DNA from: Hymenobacter jeollabukensis
GTDB lineage: Bacteria; Bacteroidota; Bacteroidia; Cytophagales; Hymenobacteraceae
DNA: 64,000 bases
Reading direction: 5' to 3'
NCBI RefSeq assembly: GCF_005771675.1
Contig: NZ_VAJM01000001.1
Location: 310,001-374,000 of the forward strand
The notes under the pieces are model-generated. The model was not told the DNA's origin, made no database searches, and worked only from the letters and a program-made list of their open reading frames with translations. Made by a program: the position numbers and the translations under genes. Positions within the stretch are counted from its first letter, which is position 1, and every line of letters starts with the position of its first letter. Shown one piece after another: positions 1-8,107 of the stretch.

Positions 1-1
1 T

Positions 2-619
2 ATGCACATTCGTGACGCCCGTTTTCTGACCAGCAACACCGAAGTAGCCAAGTGCCCGCCGGCCACGCTGCCCGAATATGCCTTTATCGGACGCTCCAAC
101 GTGGGCAAATCCTCGCTGATCAATATGCTGACTGCCCGCACCGGGCTGGCCAAAACGTCATCGTTGCCGGGCAAAACCCAGCTGATCAACCATTTTATAA
201 TTAACGAGCAGTGGTACCTAGTCGATTTGCCGGGCTACGGCTACGCCCGCGTGAGCAAGGAGTCGCGCGCCAAATGGCGCAAAATGATTTGGGCGTATTT
301 GTCGAAGCGCGAAAATCTGACCTGCGTATTTGTGCTCATCGACTCGCGCCTGCCCCCGCAGCCCGTTGACCTGGAGTTTATTAGCGAATTGGGCGAGCGG
401 GGCGTGCCGTTCGTGCTGGCCTTCACCAAGGCCGATAAGCAGTCGACCGGCAAAACCCAGCAGAACGTGGACGTGTTCCTGGCCAAGATGAGCGAAACCT
501 GGGACGAATTGCCGCGCTGGTTTATCACTTCGGCCTCGGCCCGGGAGGGGCGCGACGCGGTGCTGGCCTTCATCGAGGAGGTGAACGGGCAGATGCGCGA
601 AACGGAAGGGAATGCGTAG
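2..619 (+). CDS. engB: Ribosome biogenesis GTPase EngB (YihA/YsxC)
   Basis: GTP-binding protein of the YihA/YsxC family, which acts in the cytoplasm in late assembly of the large ribosomal subunit. The 205-residue product shows a P-loop GRSNVGKSS at about residues 30-38, the switch II motif DLPGYG at 75-80 and the G4 motif TKAD at 142-145, in the normal order for a TRAFAC GTPase. The length is that of the family. The ATG at base 2 gives an N-terminus in register with known members, so the gene appears complete although it touches the window edge. Its promoter is outside. A TonB-domain gene follows 78 bp downstream on the same strand. Confidence 0.96.
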   Translation: MHIRDARFLTSNTEVAKCPPATLPEYAFIGRSNVGKSSLINMLTARTGLAKTSSLPGKTQLINHFIINEQWYLVDLPGYGYARVSKESRAKWRKMIWAYLSKRENLTCVFVLIDSRLPPQPVDLEFISELGERGVPFVLAFTKADKQSTGKTQQNVDVFLAKMSETWDELPRWFITSASAREGRDAVLAFIEEVNGQMRETEGNA

Positions 620-697
620 ATTGGCAGCGTAATTGCCAAGCCGGAACGCGCGCTGCGCACTCGTTTTGTTTCCTTCTCTTTTCCACCCCTCCTCACC

Positions 698-1174
698 ATG
701 AAAAAGACCACCTTCACGCTGGCCCTGGCCCTGTCGGCGCTGGTTGCGCTGCCCGCCCTGGCTCAGCAGAAAGTGAAAGTGAAAACCGAAGGCACCGCGC
801 CGGCTCCGGAAGTAGCCCCCGCGCAGGACCCGGTTACCAAAATTGCCACGGCCGCTCCGAAATCCATTCCCGTCGCCGAGTACTACGAAGGCGGGCAGCA
901 GGCCATGTACGACTTCATCTACAAGGAGCTGAAGTACCCGCTGATGGCCCGTCGCAACCGCATTCAGGGCACCTGCATCGTGAGCTTTACCCTGACCCCG
1001 GACGGCACCATGAGCGGCGTGAAGCTCGTGAAGCAGGTCGGCGGCGGCACGGGCGAAGAAGCGCTGCGCCTGGTGAAGCTGCTGCAATTCAAGAAGCCCG
1101 AATACCCCATTCTGACCAGCCTGCCCATCAGCTTCAAGCTGGGCGCTGCCGGCGCCAACACGACCGCCGAATAA
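698..1174 (+). CDS. Periplasmic TonB C-terminal domain protein
   Basis: Small exported protein of 158 residues. Residues 1-22 form a signal peptide (MKKTTFTLALALSALVALPALA, with an AxA-type cleavage site before QQ). A low-complexity Pro/Ala/Val linker follows, then about residues 65-150 resemble the TonB C-terminal fold: the segment with YPLMARRNRIQGTCIVSF matches the family pattern of a Y-P-x-x-A-R start followed by G-x-V-x-V-x-F. There is no membrane anchor like that of true TonB, so it is more likely one of the free TonB-domain proteins common in Bacteroidota than an energy transducer for an outer-membrane receptor. No receptor gene is adjacent. Its ligand is unknown. Confidence 0.8.
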   Translation: MKKTTFTLALALSALVALPALAQQKVKVKTEGTAPAPEVAPAQDPVTKIATAAPKSIPVAEYYEGGQQAMYDFIYKELKYPLMARRNRIQGTCIVSFTLTPDGTMSGVKLVKQVGGGTGEEALRLVKLLQFKKPEYPILTSLPISFKLGAAGANTTAE

Positions 1175-1210
1175 CCCCGCTTTTTTCTCACATCCCATTC
1201 CCCGCTCTTT

Positions 1211-1753
1211 ATGCCCTACGACCTGAGGGAAATTGCCGCCATCAGCGGTATGCCCGGCCTCTACCGCCTCGTGCGCCCCGCCAACAACGGTGTGCTGGTG
1301 GAAACCCTGGACCCGCAGGCCCGCCGCTCCGTAGCTTCGGCCCGCAACAAAGTTTCGCTGCTGCACGAAATCAGCATCTACACCGAAGACCCGGACTACA
1401 CCGTGCCGCTGACGGAGGTGTTTGACCGCATCTACCAGAAGCACGGCCAACAGCTGCCCGTGACCAACAAGTCGACCGACAAGGAGCTGACCGGCTTCCT
1501 GGGCGACATCATTCCCGACTTCGACCGCCAGCGCGTGTACCTCTCCGATATCAAGAAACTGGTATCGTGGTACGCGGCCGTGAGCAGCCGCCTGCCCTAC
1601 CAGGAAGCGGCCGCCGAAGACGCTGGCTCGACGGATGAGCTGAGCACCGGCGGCGCCGTGCCCACCCAGTCGACGGAGGCCGATGACGCGGCCGGCAGCC
1701 CCGAAGCCGCCACGGAAGATAAGCCCAAGCGCAAGAGCAAGAAGGCAGAGTAA
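1211..1753 (+). CDS. DUF5606 family protein
   Basis: Cytoplasmic protein of 180 residues matching the Bacteroidota-specific DUF5606 family, whose function is not established. The conserved part is about residues 1-135, beginning MPYDLREIAAISGMPGLYR and including a short helical segment after the central EVFDRIYQKHG motif. The last 45 residues are an acidic Ser/Thr/Ala-rich tail ending in a lysine cluster (KPKRKSKKAE), probably disordered. It lies 36 bp after the TonB-domain gene and may be cotranscribed with it. A strong bidirectional terminator follows directly and separates it from the convergent fbp gene. No signal peptide or membrane segment is visible. Confidence 0.82.
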   Translation: MPYDLREIAAISGMPGLYRLVRPANNGVLVETLDPQARRSVASARNKVSLLHEISIYTEDPDYTVPLTEVFDRIYQKHGQQLPVTNKSTDKELTGFLGDIIPDFDRQRVYLSDIKKLVSWYAAVSSRLPYQEAAAEDAGSTDELSTGGAVPTQSTEADDAAGSPEAATEDKPKRKSKKAE

Positions 1754-1776
1754 TCAGGCCTGACTCGCACAAAAAA

Positions 1777-1800
1777 GCCCCGCTGATTGCTCAGCGGGGC
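1777..1800. terminator. Bidirectional intrinsic terminator between DUF5606 gene and fbp
   Basis: A perfect 10-bp stem GCCCCGCTGA/TCAGCGGGGC with loop TTGC is flanked by six A on the left and six T on the right, so it can end transcription from both convergent genes. Confidence 0.93.
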
Positions 1801-1877
1801 TTTTTTATTGTGTTTCATGATGACCCATCAGGTCGGGCGCAGCCGAGGCACGACGGGCTTATCGCGCTGTTGCCGGC

Positions 1878-2912
1878 CTACGCCTCGCGGGCGGCTACGG
1901 CTTCGGCGGGCTCGGGCGAGAGGAAGGACTCGGCTTTGTCGACCAGCTCCGTCGAGCCGATGTAGAGCGGGCAGCGCTGGTGCAGCGAGGTCGGCTCGAT
2001 TTCCATCAGGCGCTTCTGGCCGTTGCTGGCCTTGCCGCCGGCCTGCTCCACGATGAAGGCCAGGGCGTTGCATTCGTACATCAGGCGCAGCTTGCCGTTG
2101 GCGTTTTTGGCCGTGGCCGGGTAGATGTAGATGCCGCCCTTGAGCAGGTTGCGGTGGAAATCGGCCACCAGGGAGCCGATGTAGCGGGCCGAAAACGACT
2201 CGTCCTTGCAGTACTGCACGAACTGCTTCACGCCCTCGGGGAAGGAGTTGGCACTGCCTTCGTTGATGGAGTAGATGTTGCCCGACGGCGGCGTGGTGAT
2301 GTTGGGGTGCGAAAGGAAAAATTCGCCCAGCGAAGCTTCGTAGGTGAAGCCGTTGACGCCGTTGCCGGTGGTGTACACCAGCATGGTGCTCGAGCCGTAA
2401 ATCACGTAGCCAGCGGCTACCTGGTGCACGCCCTTCTGCAGGCAGTCTTCCTGGGTGCCCTCCTGCCCGATGGCCGACTGGCGGCGGTAAATCGAGAAGA
2501 TGGTGCCGATGCTCACGTTCACGTCGATATTCGAGGAGCCGTCCAAGGGGTCGATGGCCACCACGTACTTGCCCTGGTTTTTGCCGGTCTGGATCATGTC
2601 CTCGTCTTCCTCGGAAATGACCGTGCAGACTTCGCCGCCGTTGCGCAGGGCGCGGATGAAGCGGATGTTGGCAATGACGTCGAGCTTCTGCTGCTCTTCG
2701 CCCTGCACGTTTTGCTGGCCGTAGGCGCCGGTGATGTCGATCAGGCCGGAGCGGTTGATTTCGCGGTTGACGATTTTGGCCGCCAGCGCAATGTCGCGCA
2801 GCAGCTGGGACAGCTCGCCGGTAGCGTAGGGGAAGTCCTCCTGCTTGCGCATGATAAACCGGTCGAGGGTGGTGCCGACCGGCAGCGCGAGGCGGTCCTG
2901 ATTATGATCCAT
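1878..2912 (-). CDS. fbp: Class I fructose-1,6-bisphosphatase
   Basis: Hydrolyses fructose 1,6-bisphosphate to fructose 6-phosphate in gluconeogenesis, in the cytoplasm and with divalent metal. The 344-residue protein carries the class I signature [10 protein letters not shown] at residues 121-130, preceded by the acidic metal-binding stretch SEEDED near 100-105. The tail contains [16 protein letters not shown] and the family's C-terminal substrate region [10 protein letters not shown]. Length is slightly above the usual 330-335 because of a C-terminal Ala/Glu-rich extension. It is transcribed divergently from aspartate kinase with an 80-bp gap that holds back-to-back -7 boxes. The ATG at 2912 gives an N-terminus typical of Bacteroidota members. 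Confidence 0.96.
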   Translation of the reverse strand: MDHNQDRLALPVGTTLDRFIMRKQEDFPYATGELSQLLRDIALAAKIVNREINRSGLIDITGAYGQQNVQGEEQQKLDVIANIRFIRALRNGGEVCTVISEEDEDMIQTGKNQGKYVVAIDPLDGSSNIDVNVSIGTIFSIYRRQSAIGQEGTQEDCLQKGVHQVAAGYVIYGSSTMLVYTTGNGVNGFTYEASLGEFFLSHPNITTPPSGNIYSINEGSANSFPEGVKQFVQYCKDESFSARYIGSLVADFHRNLLKGGIYIYPATAKNANGKLRLMYECNALAFIVEQAGGKASNGQKRLMEIEPTSLHQRCPLYIGSTELVDKAESFLSPEPAEAVAAREA

Positions 2913-2952
2913 AGCAGTGGGAAAGTGAGAAAAAAGCGGGAACAGGGGGTAA

Positions 2953-2960
2953 CAAAACTA
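2953..2960 (-). promoter_or_regulatory. Bacteroidota-type -7 box for fbp
   Basis: On the minus strand the sequence TAGTTTTG fits TAnnTTTG and lies 40 bp before the fbp ATG. No clear -33 TTTG is seen at the expected distance. Confidence 0.6.
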
Positions 2961-2980
2961 CGCCTTTTCGACCCGCTTTC

Positions 2981-2988
2981 TACTTTTG
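2981..2988 (+). promoter_or_regulatory. Bacteroidota-type -7 box for aspartate kinase
   Basis: TACTTTTG fits TAnnTTTG exactly and ends only 4 nt before the annotated ATG at 2993. If used, transcription would begin at or just after that ATG, implying a leaderless message or a later start at GTG 3017. Confidence 0.6.
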
Positions 2989-2992
2989 ACGC

Positions 2993-4294
2993 ATGCAATC
3001 TTCGCACCCGCTCCGCGTGTATAAGTTCGGTGGCGCCTCCGTCAAGGACGCCGCCGCGATAAAAAATCTGCAACATATCCTGGGGCAGAATCCTGACGGC
3101 CAACCGCTTCTGGTGGTGGTTTCGGCCATGGGCAAAACCACCAACGCGCTGGAGCACATATTCCATCTGGCGCACTCGGGCGAGGACTATTCCGCCCCGC
3201 TGGCCGAGCTGCGCCGCTTTCACCTGGAGGTAGCCCAAGCCCTGCTGCCCGACGCCCAGCTGAACCCCGACGGCGTGCCCGCCTGCGGGGAAGGCAGCGG
3301 CGCCCTGCACCACCTGCTGCAGGAATTAGGCGACCGGCTGGCCACGCTGACGAAGGGCGAGTACGACCGGCAGTACGACCAGGTGGTGAGCTTCGGCGAA
3401 CTGCTGGCCACCTGCGTGGTGGCGGCGGCCGTGGGCGCCCAATGGCTGGACGTGCGCCCACTCATTCGCACCGACCACAGCTGGCGCGAGGGCCGCGTGG
3501 ACTGGGCCACCACCGAGCGTAACCTGCGCGAGCAGGTGCTGCCCATGCTGCAGCGCGGGGTGGTGCTCACGCAGGGCTTCCTGGGCGGCACGGCCAGCGG
3601 GCAGACGACCACGCTGGGCCGCGAGGGCAGCGACTACACGGCCGCCATCCTGGCCTACTGCCTCGGGGCCGAGTCGGTGACCATTTGGAAGGACGTGGCG
3701 GGGCTGCTGAATGCCGACCCGAAAATCTTCCCCGATACGGTGCGCTACCCCGAAATCAGCTACCAGGAAACCATCGAAATGGCCTACTACGGGGCCTCGG
3801 TGATTCACCCCAAGACCATCAAGCCCCTGGCCGTGCGGCGCATTCCGCTGTACGTGAAGTCGTTTGTGGACCCCGCGGCCGAGGGCACCAAGATTCACGA
3901 CTGCAAGCACGGGCTGCTGGCCCCGGCGCTGATTCGCAAGACGGATCAATGCCTGATTTCCTTTGAATCGAAAGACCTGACGTTCATTTCGGAGGAGAAC
4001 CTGGAGGTTATTTTCGGCACGCTGGCCCAAGTGCGGCTGAAAATCAACCTGATGCAGAACTCGGCCATTTCGTTTTCGGTGTGTACCGACTGGCACGAGT
4101 ACCGCCTGCGCAAGCTGCTGGAGCAGCTGCGCGAGCAGTTCACCATCTACTACAACACCGGCCTGGAGCTCTACACCATCAAGAACTACACGCCCGAGGC
4201 CATCAGCCAGCTGACGCAGGGGCGCGAGCTGCTGCTGGAGCAGCGCACCCGGCAGACGTTTCAGTTCGTGGCGCGAGCTTCAGCTGACAAGTGA
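2993..4294 (+). CDS. lysC: Aspartate kinase
   Basis: Phosphorylates L-aspartate with ATP, the first step to lysine, threonine and methionine. The 433-residue protein has the N-terminal KFGGAS motif at residues 11-16, the LVVVSAMGKTT strand-loop near 44-54 and the GREGSDYTAA segment of the amino-acid kinase fold near the middle. A regulatory ACT-like half follows (roughly residues 300-433). It is monofunctional: no homoserine dehydrogenase domain follows. Start choice is uncertain. ATG 2993 is only 4 nt from a -7 box, while GTG 3017 would give a start one residue before KFGGAS, as in shorter relatives. It is divergent from fbp and followed by 123 bp before the Fur-family gene. Confidence 0.94.
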   Translation: MQSSHPLRVYKFGGASVKDAAAIKNLQHILGQNPDGQPLLVVVSAMGKTTNALEHIFHLAHSGEDYSAPLAELRRFHLEVAQALLPDAQLNPDGVPACGEGSGALHHLLQELGDRLATLTKGEYDRQYDQVVSFGELLATCVVAAAVGAQWLDVRPLIRTDHSWREGRVDWATTERNLREQVLPMLQRGVVLTQGFLGGTASGQTTTLGREGSDYTAAILAYCLGAESVTIWKDVAGLLNADPKIFPDTVRYPEISYQETIEMAYYGASVIHPKTIKPLAVRRIPLYVKSFVDPAAEGTKIHDCKHGLLAPALIRKTDQCLISFESKDLTFISEENLEVIFGTLAQVRLKINLMQNSAISFSVCTDWHEYRLRKLLEQLREQFTIYYNTGLELYTIKNYTPEAISQLTQGRELLLEQRTRQTFQFVARASADK

Positions 4295-4362
4295 CGGGTG
4301 ACAGGCCGCAAACATGAACTTTTTACGTGCCACCGGTTACTTGCCCCCCAACATCAAACCTT

Positions 4363-4395
4363 TTTGGCCCGGTTCGGCTTATAGGCGTACTTTTG
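4363..4395 (+). promoter_or_regulatory. Promoter of the Fur-family gene
   Basis: A TTTG at 4363-4366 and TACTTTTG at 4388-4395 are separated by 21 bp, matching the Bacteroidota -33/-7 arrangement. The GTG start lies 22 nt further on. Confidence 0.7.
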
Positions 4396-4417
4396 CTGCG
4401 GAGAATCATTCCTATCT

Positions 4418-4861
4418 GTGAGTACGCCTTTGAATTTGTCCGTTCCCGACCGTGACCAGCTGTACCAGCGCCTGACCAAGGCCGGGCTGCGGGCCACGCA
4501 ACAGCGCCTGGGCATTCTGGAAGCCCTGCTGACCCTGCCGGGCCACCCCACGGCCGAGCAGGTGTTTCGCTCGGTGCGGCCGGCCAACCCTACCATTTCG
4601 CTGGGCACGGTGTACAAGGCGCTGGACTCGTTTGTGGCCGCCGGCCTGCTCAAGCGCGTGGCTGACGCCGACGGCACCCGCCGCCGCTACGACACGGACT
4701 GCACCAACCACCACCACCTCGTCTGCCAGGACACGCAGGAAATCATCGATTATTGCGACCCGAAGCTGGACCAGCTGCTGCAGGAATTTTTCGCCAGCCG
4801 GGGCTTCGAGCATTTCCAGCCCCACTCCTTCTCGCTGCACATCACCGGTGTGCGCAAGTAA
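4418..4861 (+). CDS. Fur/PerR-family transcriptional regulator
   Basis: Metal-dependent repressor of the Fur superfamily, 147 residues. The winged-helix part covers about residues 10-90, with the recognition helix in PTISLGTVYKALDSF (58-72), and the dimerisation part carries the histidine cluster TNHHHLVC at 96-103. The adjacent peroxiredoxin gene suggests a PerR-like role in peroxide response; this is inference. Unusually, the structural zinc CxxC pairs of many Fur and PerR proteins are absent: only C95, C103 and C113 are present and none forms CxxC. The start is GTG, supported by a well-placed promoter and by the family N-terminus. No obvious PerR box was seen before the next gene. Confidence 0.88.
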   Translation: MSTPLNLSVPDRDQLYQRLTKAGLRATQQRLGILEALLTLPGHPTAEQVFRSVRPANPTISLGTVYKALDSFVAAGLLKRVADADGTRRRYDTDCTNHHHLVCQDTQEIIDYCDPKLDQLLQEFFASRGFEHFQPHSFSLHITGVRK

Positions 4862-5006
4862 CCCCCCGCTGACCGCAACCCAGTTGGCGCGTCCCATCGG
4901 CACGGCCGGCGCGCGGGCTGCTGCGTATACCCCCGCAACCGACCGCACCTAATAACTGTCCCACCAACCAACCGCAAACAACCCTTTTTCACTCAACCCC
5001 ATAATC

Positions 5007-5639
5007 ATGGCAGTTCTCGTAGGCAAGCGTGCCCCCTCGTTCAAAGCTACCGCCGTTATCGACGGCGAATTCGAAGAGGATTTCTCGCTCGACCGTTACC
5101 TGGGCAAGAAGCACGTTATCTTCTACTTCTACCCGGCCGACTTCACGTTCGTTTGCCCCACCGAAATCATTGCGTTTGAAGACCGTTTGGCCGAGTTTGA
5201 GGCTAAAGGCGTAGCCGTCGTGGGCTGCTCCACCGACTCGCATTTCTCGCACTTCGCCTGGCTGAGCACCCCGCGCGACAAGGGCGGCATCGAAGGCGTG
5301 ACCTACCCGCTGGTAGCCGACGCGACCAAAACCATTGCGGCCAACTACGACGTGCTCGGCGGCCACTACGACTACAACGAAGCCGGCGAAATGACCTTCG
5401 TGGGCTCGCCCGTAGCCTACCGCGGCCTGTTCCTGATCGACAAGGACGGCATCGTGCGCCACCAGCTGGTGAACGACGGTCCGCTGGGCCGCAGCATCGA
5501 CGAGGCCATGCGCCTAGTGGATGCCCTGCAGTACTTCGAGAAAAACGGCGAAGTGTGCCCCGCCAACTGGGAAGAAGGCAAGGAAGCCATGTCGGCCACC
5601 CGCGAAGGCGTAGCCAGCTACCTGGCCAAGCACGCTTAG
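5007..5639 (+). CDS. 2-Cys peroxiredoxin (AhpC/Prx family)
   Basis: Thiol peroxidase that reduces hydrogen peroxide and organic peroxides in the cytoplasm. The 210-residue protein has the peroxidatic cysteine in FTFVCPTE (C50) and the resolving cysteine in EVCPANW (C184), so it is a typical 2-Cys enzyme. The C-terminal YF-like segment expected for dimer contacts is present in modified form. Length agrees with the Prx1/AhpC class. It lies 145 bp downstream of the Fur/PerR-type gene on the same strand, a pairing that suggests peroxide-responsive control. A clean terminator follows. No AhpF gene is adjacent, so the electron donor is probably thioredoxin or lies elsewhere. Confidence 0.95.
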   Translation: MAVLVGKRAPSFKATAVIDGEFEEDFSLDRYLGKKHVIFYFYPADFTFVCPTEIIAFEDRLAEFEAKGVAVVGCSTDSHFSHFAWLSTPRDKGGIEGVTYPLVADATKTIAANYDVLGGHYDYNEAGEMTFVGSPVAYRGLFLIDKDGIVRHQLVNDGPLGRSIDEAMRLVDALQYFEKNGEVCPANWEEGKEAMSATREGVASYLAKHA

Positions 5640-5660
5640 TAATAAGCTAATGCACGTTGA

Positions 5661-5689
5661 AAAGCTCCGGTCGTTGCGGCCGGAGCTTT
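5661..5689 (+). terminator. Intrinsic terminator after peroxiredoxin gene
   Basis: A perfect 10-bp stem AAAGCTCCGG/CCGGAGCTTT with a 9-nt loop is followed by a T-rich run (TTTTCGTTTTT). Confidence 0.9.
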
Positions 5690-5732
5690 TTCGTTTTTGG
5701 GGCTACCGGCAGTATTACCAGCGGCTACCGGT

Positions 5733-5740
5733 TAATTTTG
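5733..5740 (+). promoter_or_regulatory. Probable -7 box for waaA
   Basis: TAATTTTG fits TAnnTTTG and lies about 93 nt before the waaA start. No -33 TTTG is seen at standard spacing. Confidence 0.45.
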
Positions 5741-5796
5741 CAGCCTGATTGATCGGTCGGCTGCCTTTGAACGCCGGCTTTCCGCCGCTTGATGCC

Positions 5797-5826
5797 CCTA
5801 CGCACCAAGCACCTACGCACCAAGCA
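5797..5826. repeat. 15-bp exact tandem duplication in waaA leader
   Basis: The unit CCTACGCACCAAGCA occurs twice without interruption just before the waaA start. It lies in the presumed 5' leader. Confidence 0.85.
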
Positions 5827-5833
5827 CTAAAAG

Positions 5834-7084
5834 TTGGTTTTCCTTTATTCTCTCGCCCTTCACTTCTACGGTCTGCTGCTGCGGCTCGTGGCGCCCTTTG
5901 TGCCCAAAGCCCGGCAGTGGGTGGACGGCCGCCGCAATTGGTTGCCGGGCCTGCAGGCCCGCCTGGCCAACGATGCTGCCCCGCGCATCTGGCTGCACTG
6001 CGCCTCGCTGGGCGAGTTTGAGCAGGGCCGGCCGCTGCTGGAAGCCCTGCGCCGGCAGTACCCCGGCCACCGGCTGGTGCTGACGTTCTTCTCGCCCTCG
6101 GGCTACGAGGTGCGCAAGGACTGGCCCGGCGCCGACTACGTGTTCTACCTCCCGCTCGACACGGCCGCCAACGCCCGCGCCTTCGTGGCGGCGGTGCGGC
6201 CCGAGCTGGCCATTTTTGTCAAGTACGAGTTCTGGTACCATTACCTGGCCGAGCTGAAGCGCCAGCAGGTGCCGACCGTGTGCGTATCGGCCATCTTCCG
6301 ATCCGAACAGGCGTTTTTCAAGCCCTGGGGCGGCTTTTTCCGCCGGGTGCTGCGCCAGCTGACGCACATCTTCACCCAGGACGAGGCCTCGGCCCGGCTG
6401 CTGCGCGGCATCGGCATTTCGCAGGTGACGGTGGCCGGCGACACCCGCTTCGATACGGTGGTGGCTACAGCGGCCGCCCCGGCGCGGGAGTTGCCCATCG
6501 TGGCGGCTTTCACGGCCGATGCGGCCCCGGTGCTGGTGGCTGGCTCGGTGTGGCCGCCCGACGTGGACGTGCTCACGCCCAGCCTGCAGCGCCACGCCGA
6601 CGAGCTGCGCGTCATCGTGGCCCCGCACGAAATCAGCGAGGCGCACCTCCAGCAGGTGGAAGCTGCCCTGCCCGGCCGGGTGGTGCGCTACTCCCGCGCC
6701 GACGCCGCTACCGTGGCCCAGGCCCGCGTGCTGCTCATCGACAACATCGGGCTGCTGCGCGAGCTGTACCGCGCCGGCGACCTGGCCTACGTGGGCGGGG
6801 CTTTCGGCAAGGGCCTGCACAACACCCTGGAAGCCGCCGCCTTCGGCCTGCCCCTGCTCTTCGGCCCGCGCTACGAGAAGTTTCGCGAAGCCCGCGACCT
6901 GGTGGCCGGGGGCAGCGCCTTCGTGGTAACCACGGCCGCCGAAGCCGAGGCCCGCTTAGCGCCGCTGCTGACGGATGCCGCCCGGCGCACCGACCTGGGC
7001 CAGCGGGCCCGCGCCTACGTACAGCACGAAGCCGGGGCCACGGCGCGCATTCTGCGCGCGGTGAATGAGCGAATGAGCAAATGA
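5834..7084 (+). CDS. waaA: 3-deoxy-D-manno-octulosonic acid transferase (Kdo transferase)
   Basis: Adds Kdo from CMP-Kdo to lipid A precursor at the inner face of the cytoplasmic membrane. The 416-residue protein is a GT-B glycosyltransferase of family GT30. The N-terminal hydrophobic helix (about residues 1-22) serves as membrane anchor, and motifs LHCASLGEFEQGRPL and AFGKGLHNTLEAAAFGLP are characteristic of WaaA. The start is TTG at 5834; it places the first residues (M-VFLYSLALHFY) in register with other WaaA N-termini, and no ATG lies nearby upstream. The last seven residues (VNERMSK) are encoded by a palindromic repeat that extends into the intergenic region. rsgA follows 82 bp downstream. 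Confidence 0.94.
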   Translation: MVFLYSLALHFYGLLLRLVAPFVPKARQWVDGRRNWLPGLQARLANDAAPRIWLHCASLGEFEQGRPLLEALRRQYPGHRLVLTFFSPSGYEVRKDWPGADYVFYLPLDTAANARAFVAAVRPELAIFVKYEFWYHYLAELKRQQVPTVCVSAIFRSEQAFFKPWGGFFRRVLRQLTHIFTQDEASARLLRGIGISQVTVAGDTRFDTVVATAAAPARELPIVAAFTADAAPVLVAGSVWPPDVDVLTPSLQRHADELRVIVAPHEISEAHLQQVEAALPGRVVRYSRADAATVAQARVLLIDNIGLLRELYRAGDLAYVGGAFGKGLHNTLEAAAFGLPLLFGPRYEKFREARDLVAGGSAFVVTTAAEAEARLAPLLTDAARRTDLGQRARAYVQHEAGATARILRAVNERMSK

Positions 7085-7166
7085 GTGATTATCGTTCTAT
7101 TTCAACCACCTCACATTCGTCTACCCGCTTGCTACTTCCCTCATTCACCAATCACTCATTCACCGC
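7058..7166. repeat. Inverted-repeat element spanning waaA 3' end and rsgA leader
   Basis: GCGGTGAATGAG at 7058-7069 pairs exactly with CTCATTCACCGC at 7155-7166, and AATGAGTGATT at 7080-7090 pairs exactly with AATCACTCATT at 7150-7160. The element includes the waaA stop codon and ends directly at the rsgA ATG. The interior is rich in CATTCAC-like units. Confidence 0.75.
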
Positions 7167-8096
7167 ATGACCGGAACCGTCGTCAAATCCACCGGCTCGT
7201 GGTACGTGGTGCGCGACCATGCCACCCTGCAGCTGCACCGCTGCCGCCTGCGCGGGCGCTTCAAGCACAAGGGCCTGAAGGTGAGCAACCCGCTGGCCGT
7301 GGGCGACGTGGTGCGGTTTGACACCGACCTCGACGGCGACGCGGGCACCGGCGTCATCGACCACATCGAGCCACGGCGCAACTACATCATCCGCCGCTCG
7401 GTGCACAAGACCGAGCACGCGCACATTGTGGCGGCCAATATCGACCAGGCCCTGCTGGTGGTGACGCTGGCCTCGCCGGCCACCTCGTTCGGTTTCATCG
7501 ACCGGTTTCTGGTGACGGCCGAGGCCTACCAGATTCCGGCCACGCTGGTGTTCAACAAGGTAGACATCTACGAGGAAGAGCTGCTGGACTACCTCGGGCA
7601 GATCGAGAATATGTACCAGCGCACCGGCTACCCCACCCTGCGCAGCTCGGCGCACAGCGGTGAAGGCGTCGCTCAGATTGCGGCGCTGCTGGAGGGCAAA
7701 ACTACCCTGCTCTCGGGCCATTCGGGCGTGGGCAAGAGCACGCTCATCAACGCGCTGGTGCCCGACCTGGACCTGAAAACGGCCGAAATCAGCGAGTACT
7801 CCGACAAGGGCAAGCACACGACCACCTTCGCCGAAATGCTGGAAGTGCGCCCCGGCACCTACCTCATCGACACGCCCGGCATCAAGGAGCTGGGGCTGGT
7901 GGATATGAAGAAGACTGAGCTGGCGCACTACTTCCCCGAAATGCGCGCCCTGCTCGGCCAGTGCCGCTACCACAACTGCCGCCACGTGGAAGAACCCGGC
8001 TGCGCCGTGCGCGAGGGCGTGAAAAAGGGCCGCATTGCCCTGCCCCGCTACGACAGCTACCTCAGCATGCTCGCCGACGAGGACAACCGCCACTAA
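7167..8096 (+). CDS. rsgA: Ribosome small-subunit-dependent GTPase A
   Basis: Late 30S subunit assembly GTPase (YjeQ family). The 309-residue protein has an N-terminal OB-fold, then a circularly permuted GTPase domain. G4 (FNKVD, about residue 130) comes before the P-loop GHSGVGKS (about 187-194), followed by the DTPGIKELG G3 motif, which is the order diagnostic of the family. The C-terminal zinc motif is clear in CRYHNCRHVEEPGC. The ATG at 7167 starts MTGTVVKSTGSWY, the usual N-terminus. An inverted repeat ends exactly at the start codon, so the leader may be structured. A short palindrome follows the stop. Confidence 0.96.
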   Translation: MTGTVVKSTGSWYVVRDHATLQLHRCRLRGRFKHKGLKVSNPLAVGDVVRFDTDLDGDAGTGVIDHIEPRRNYIIRRSVHKTEHAHIVAANIDQALLVVTLASPATSFGFIDRFLVTAEAYQIPATLVFNKVDIYEEELLDYLGQIENMYQRTGYPTLRSSAHSGEGVAQIAALLEGKTTLLSGHSGVGKSTLINALVPDLDLKTAEISEYSDKGKHTTTFAEMLEVRPGTYLIDTPGIKELGLVDMKKTELAHYFPEMRALLGQCRYHNCRHVEEPGCAVREGVKKGRIALPRYDSYLSMLADEDNRH

Positions 8097-8107
8097 ACCG
8101 CTGGGAC

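Noticed and set aside
218-1450. 410-codon minus-strand open frame opposite engB and the TonB-domain gene
   Set aside because: Low-complexity composition (His/Gly/Gln/Arg-rich), no family, and fully antisense to well-supported genes; a high-GC shadow frame.
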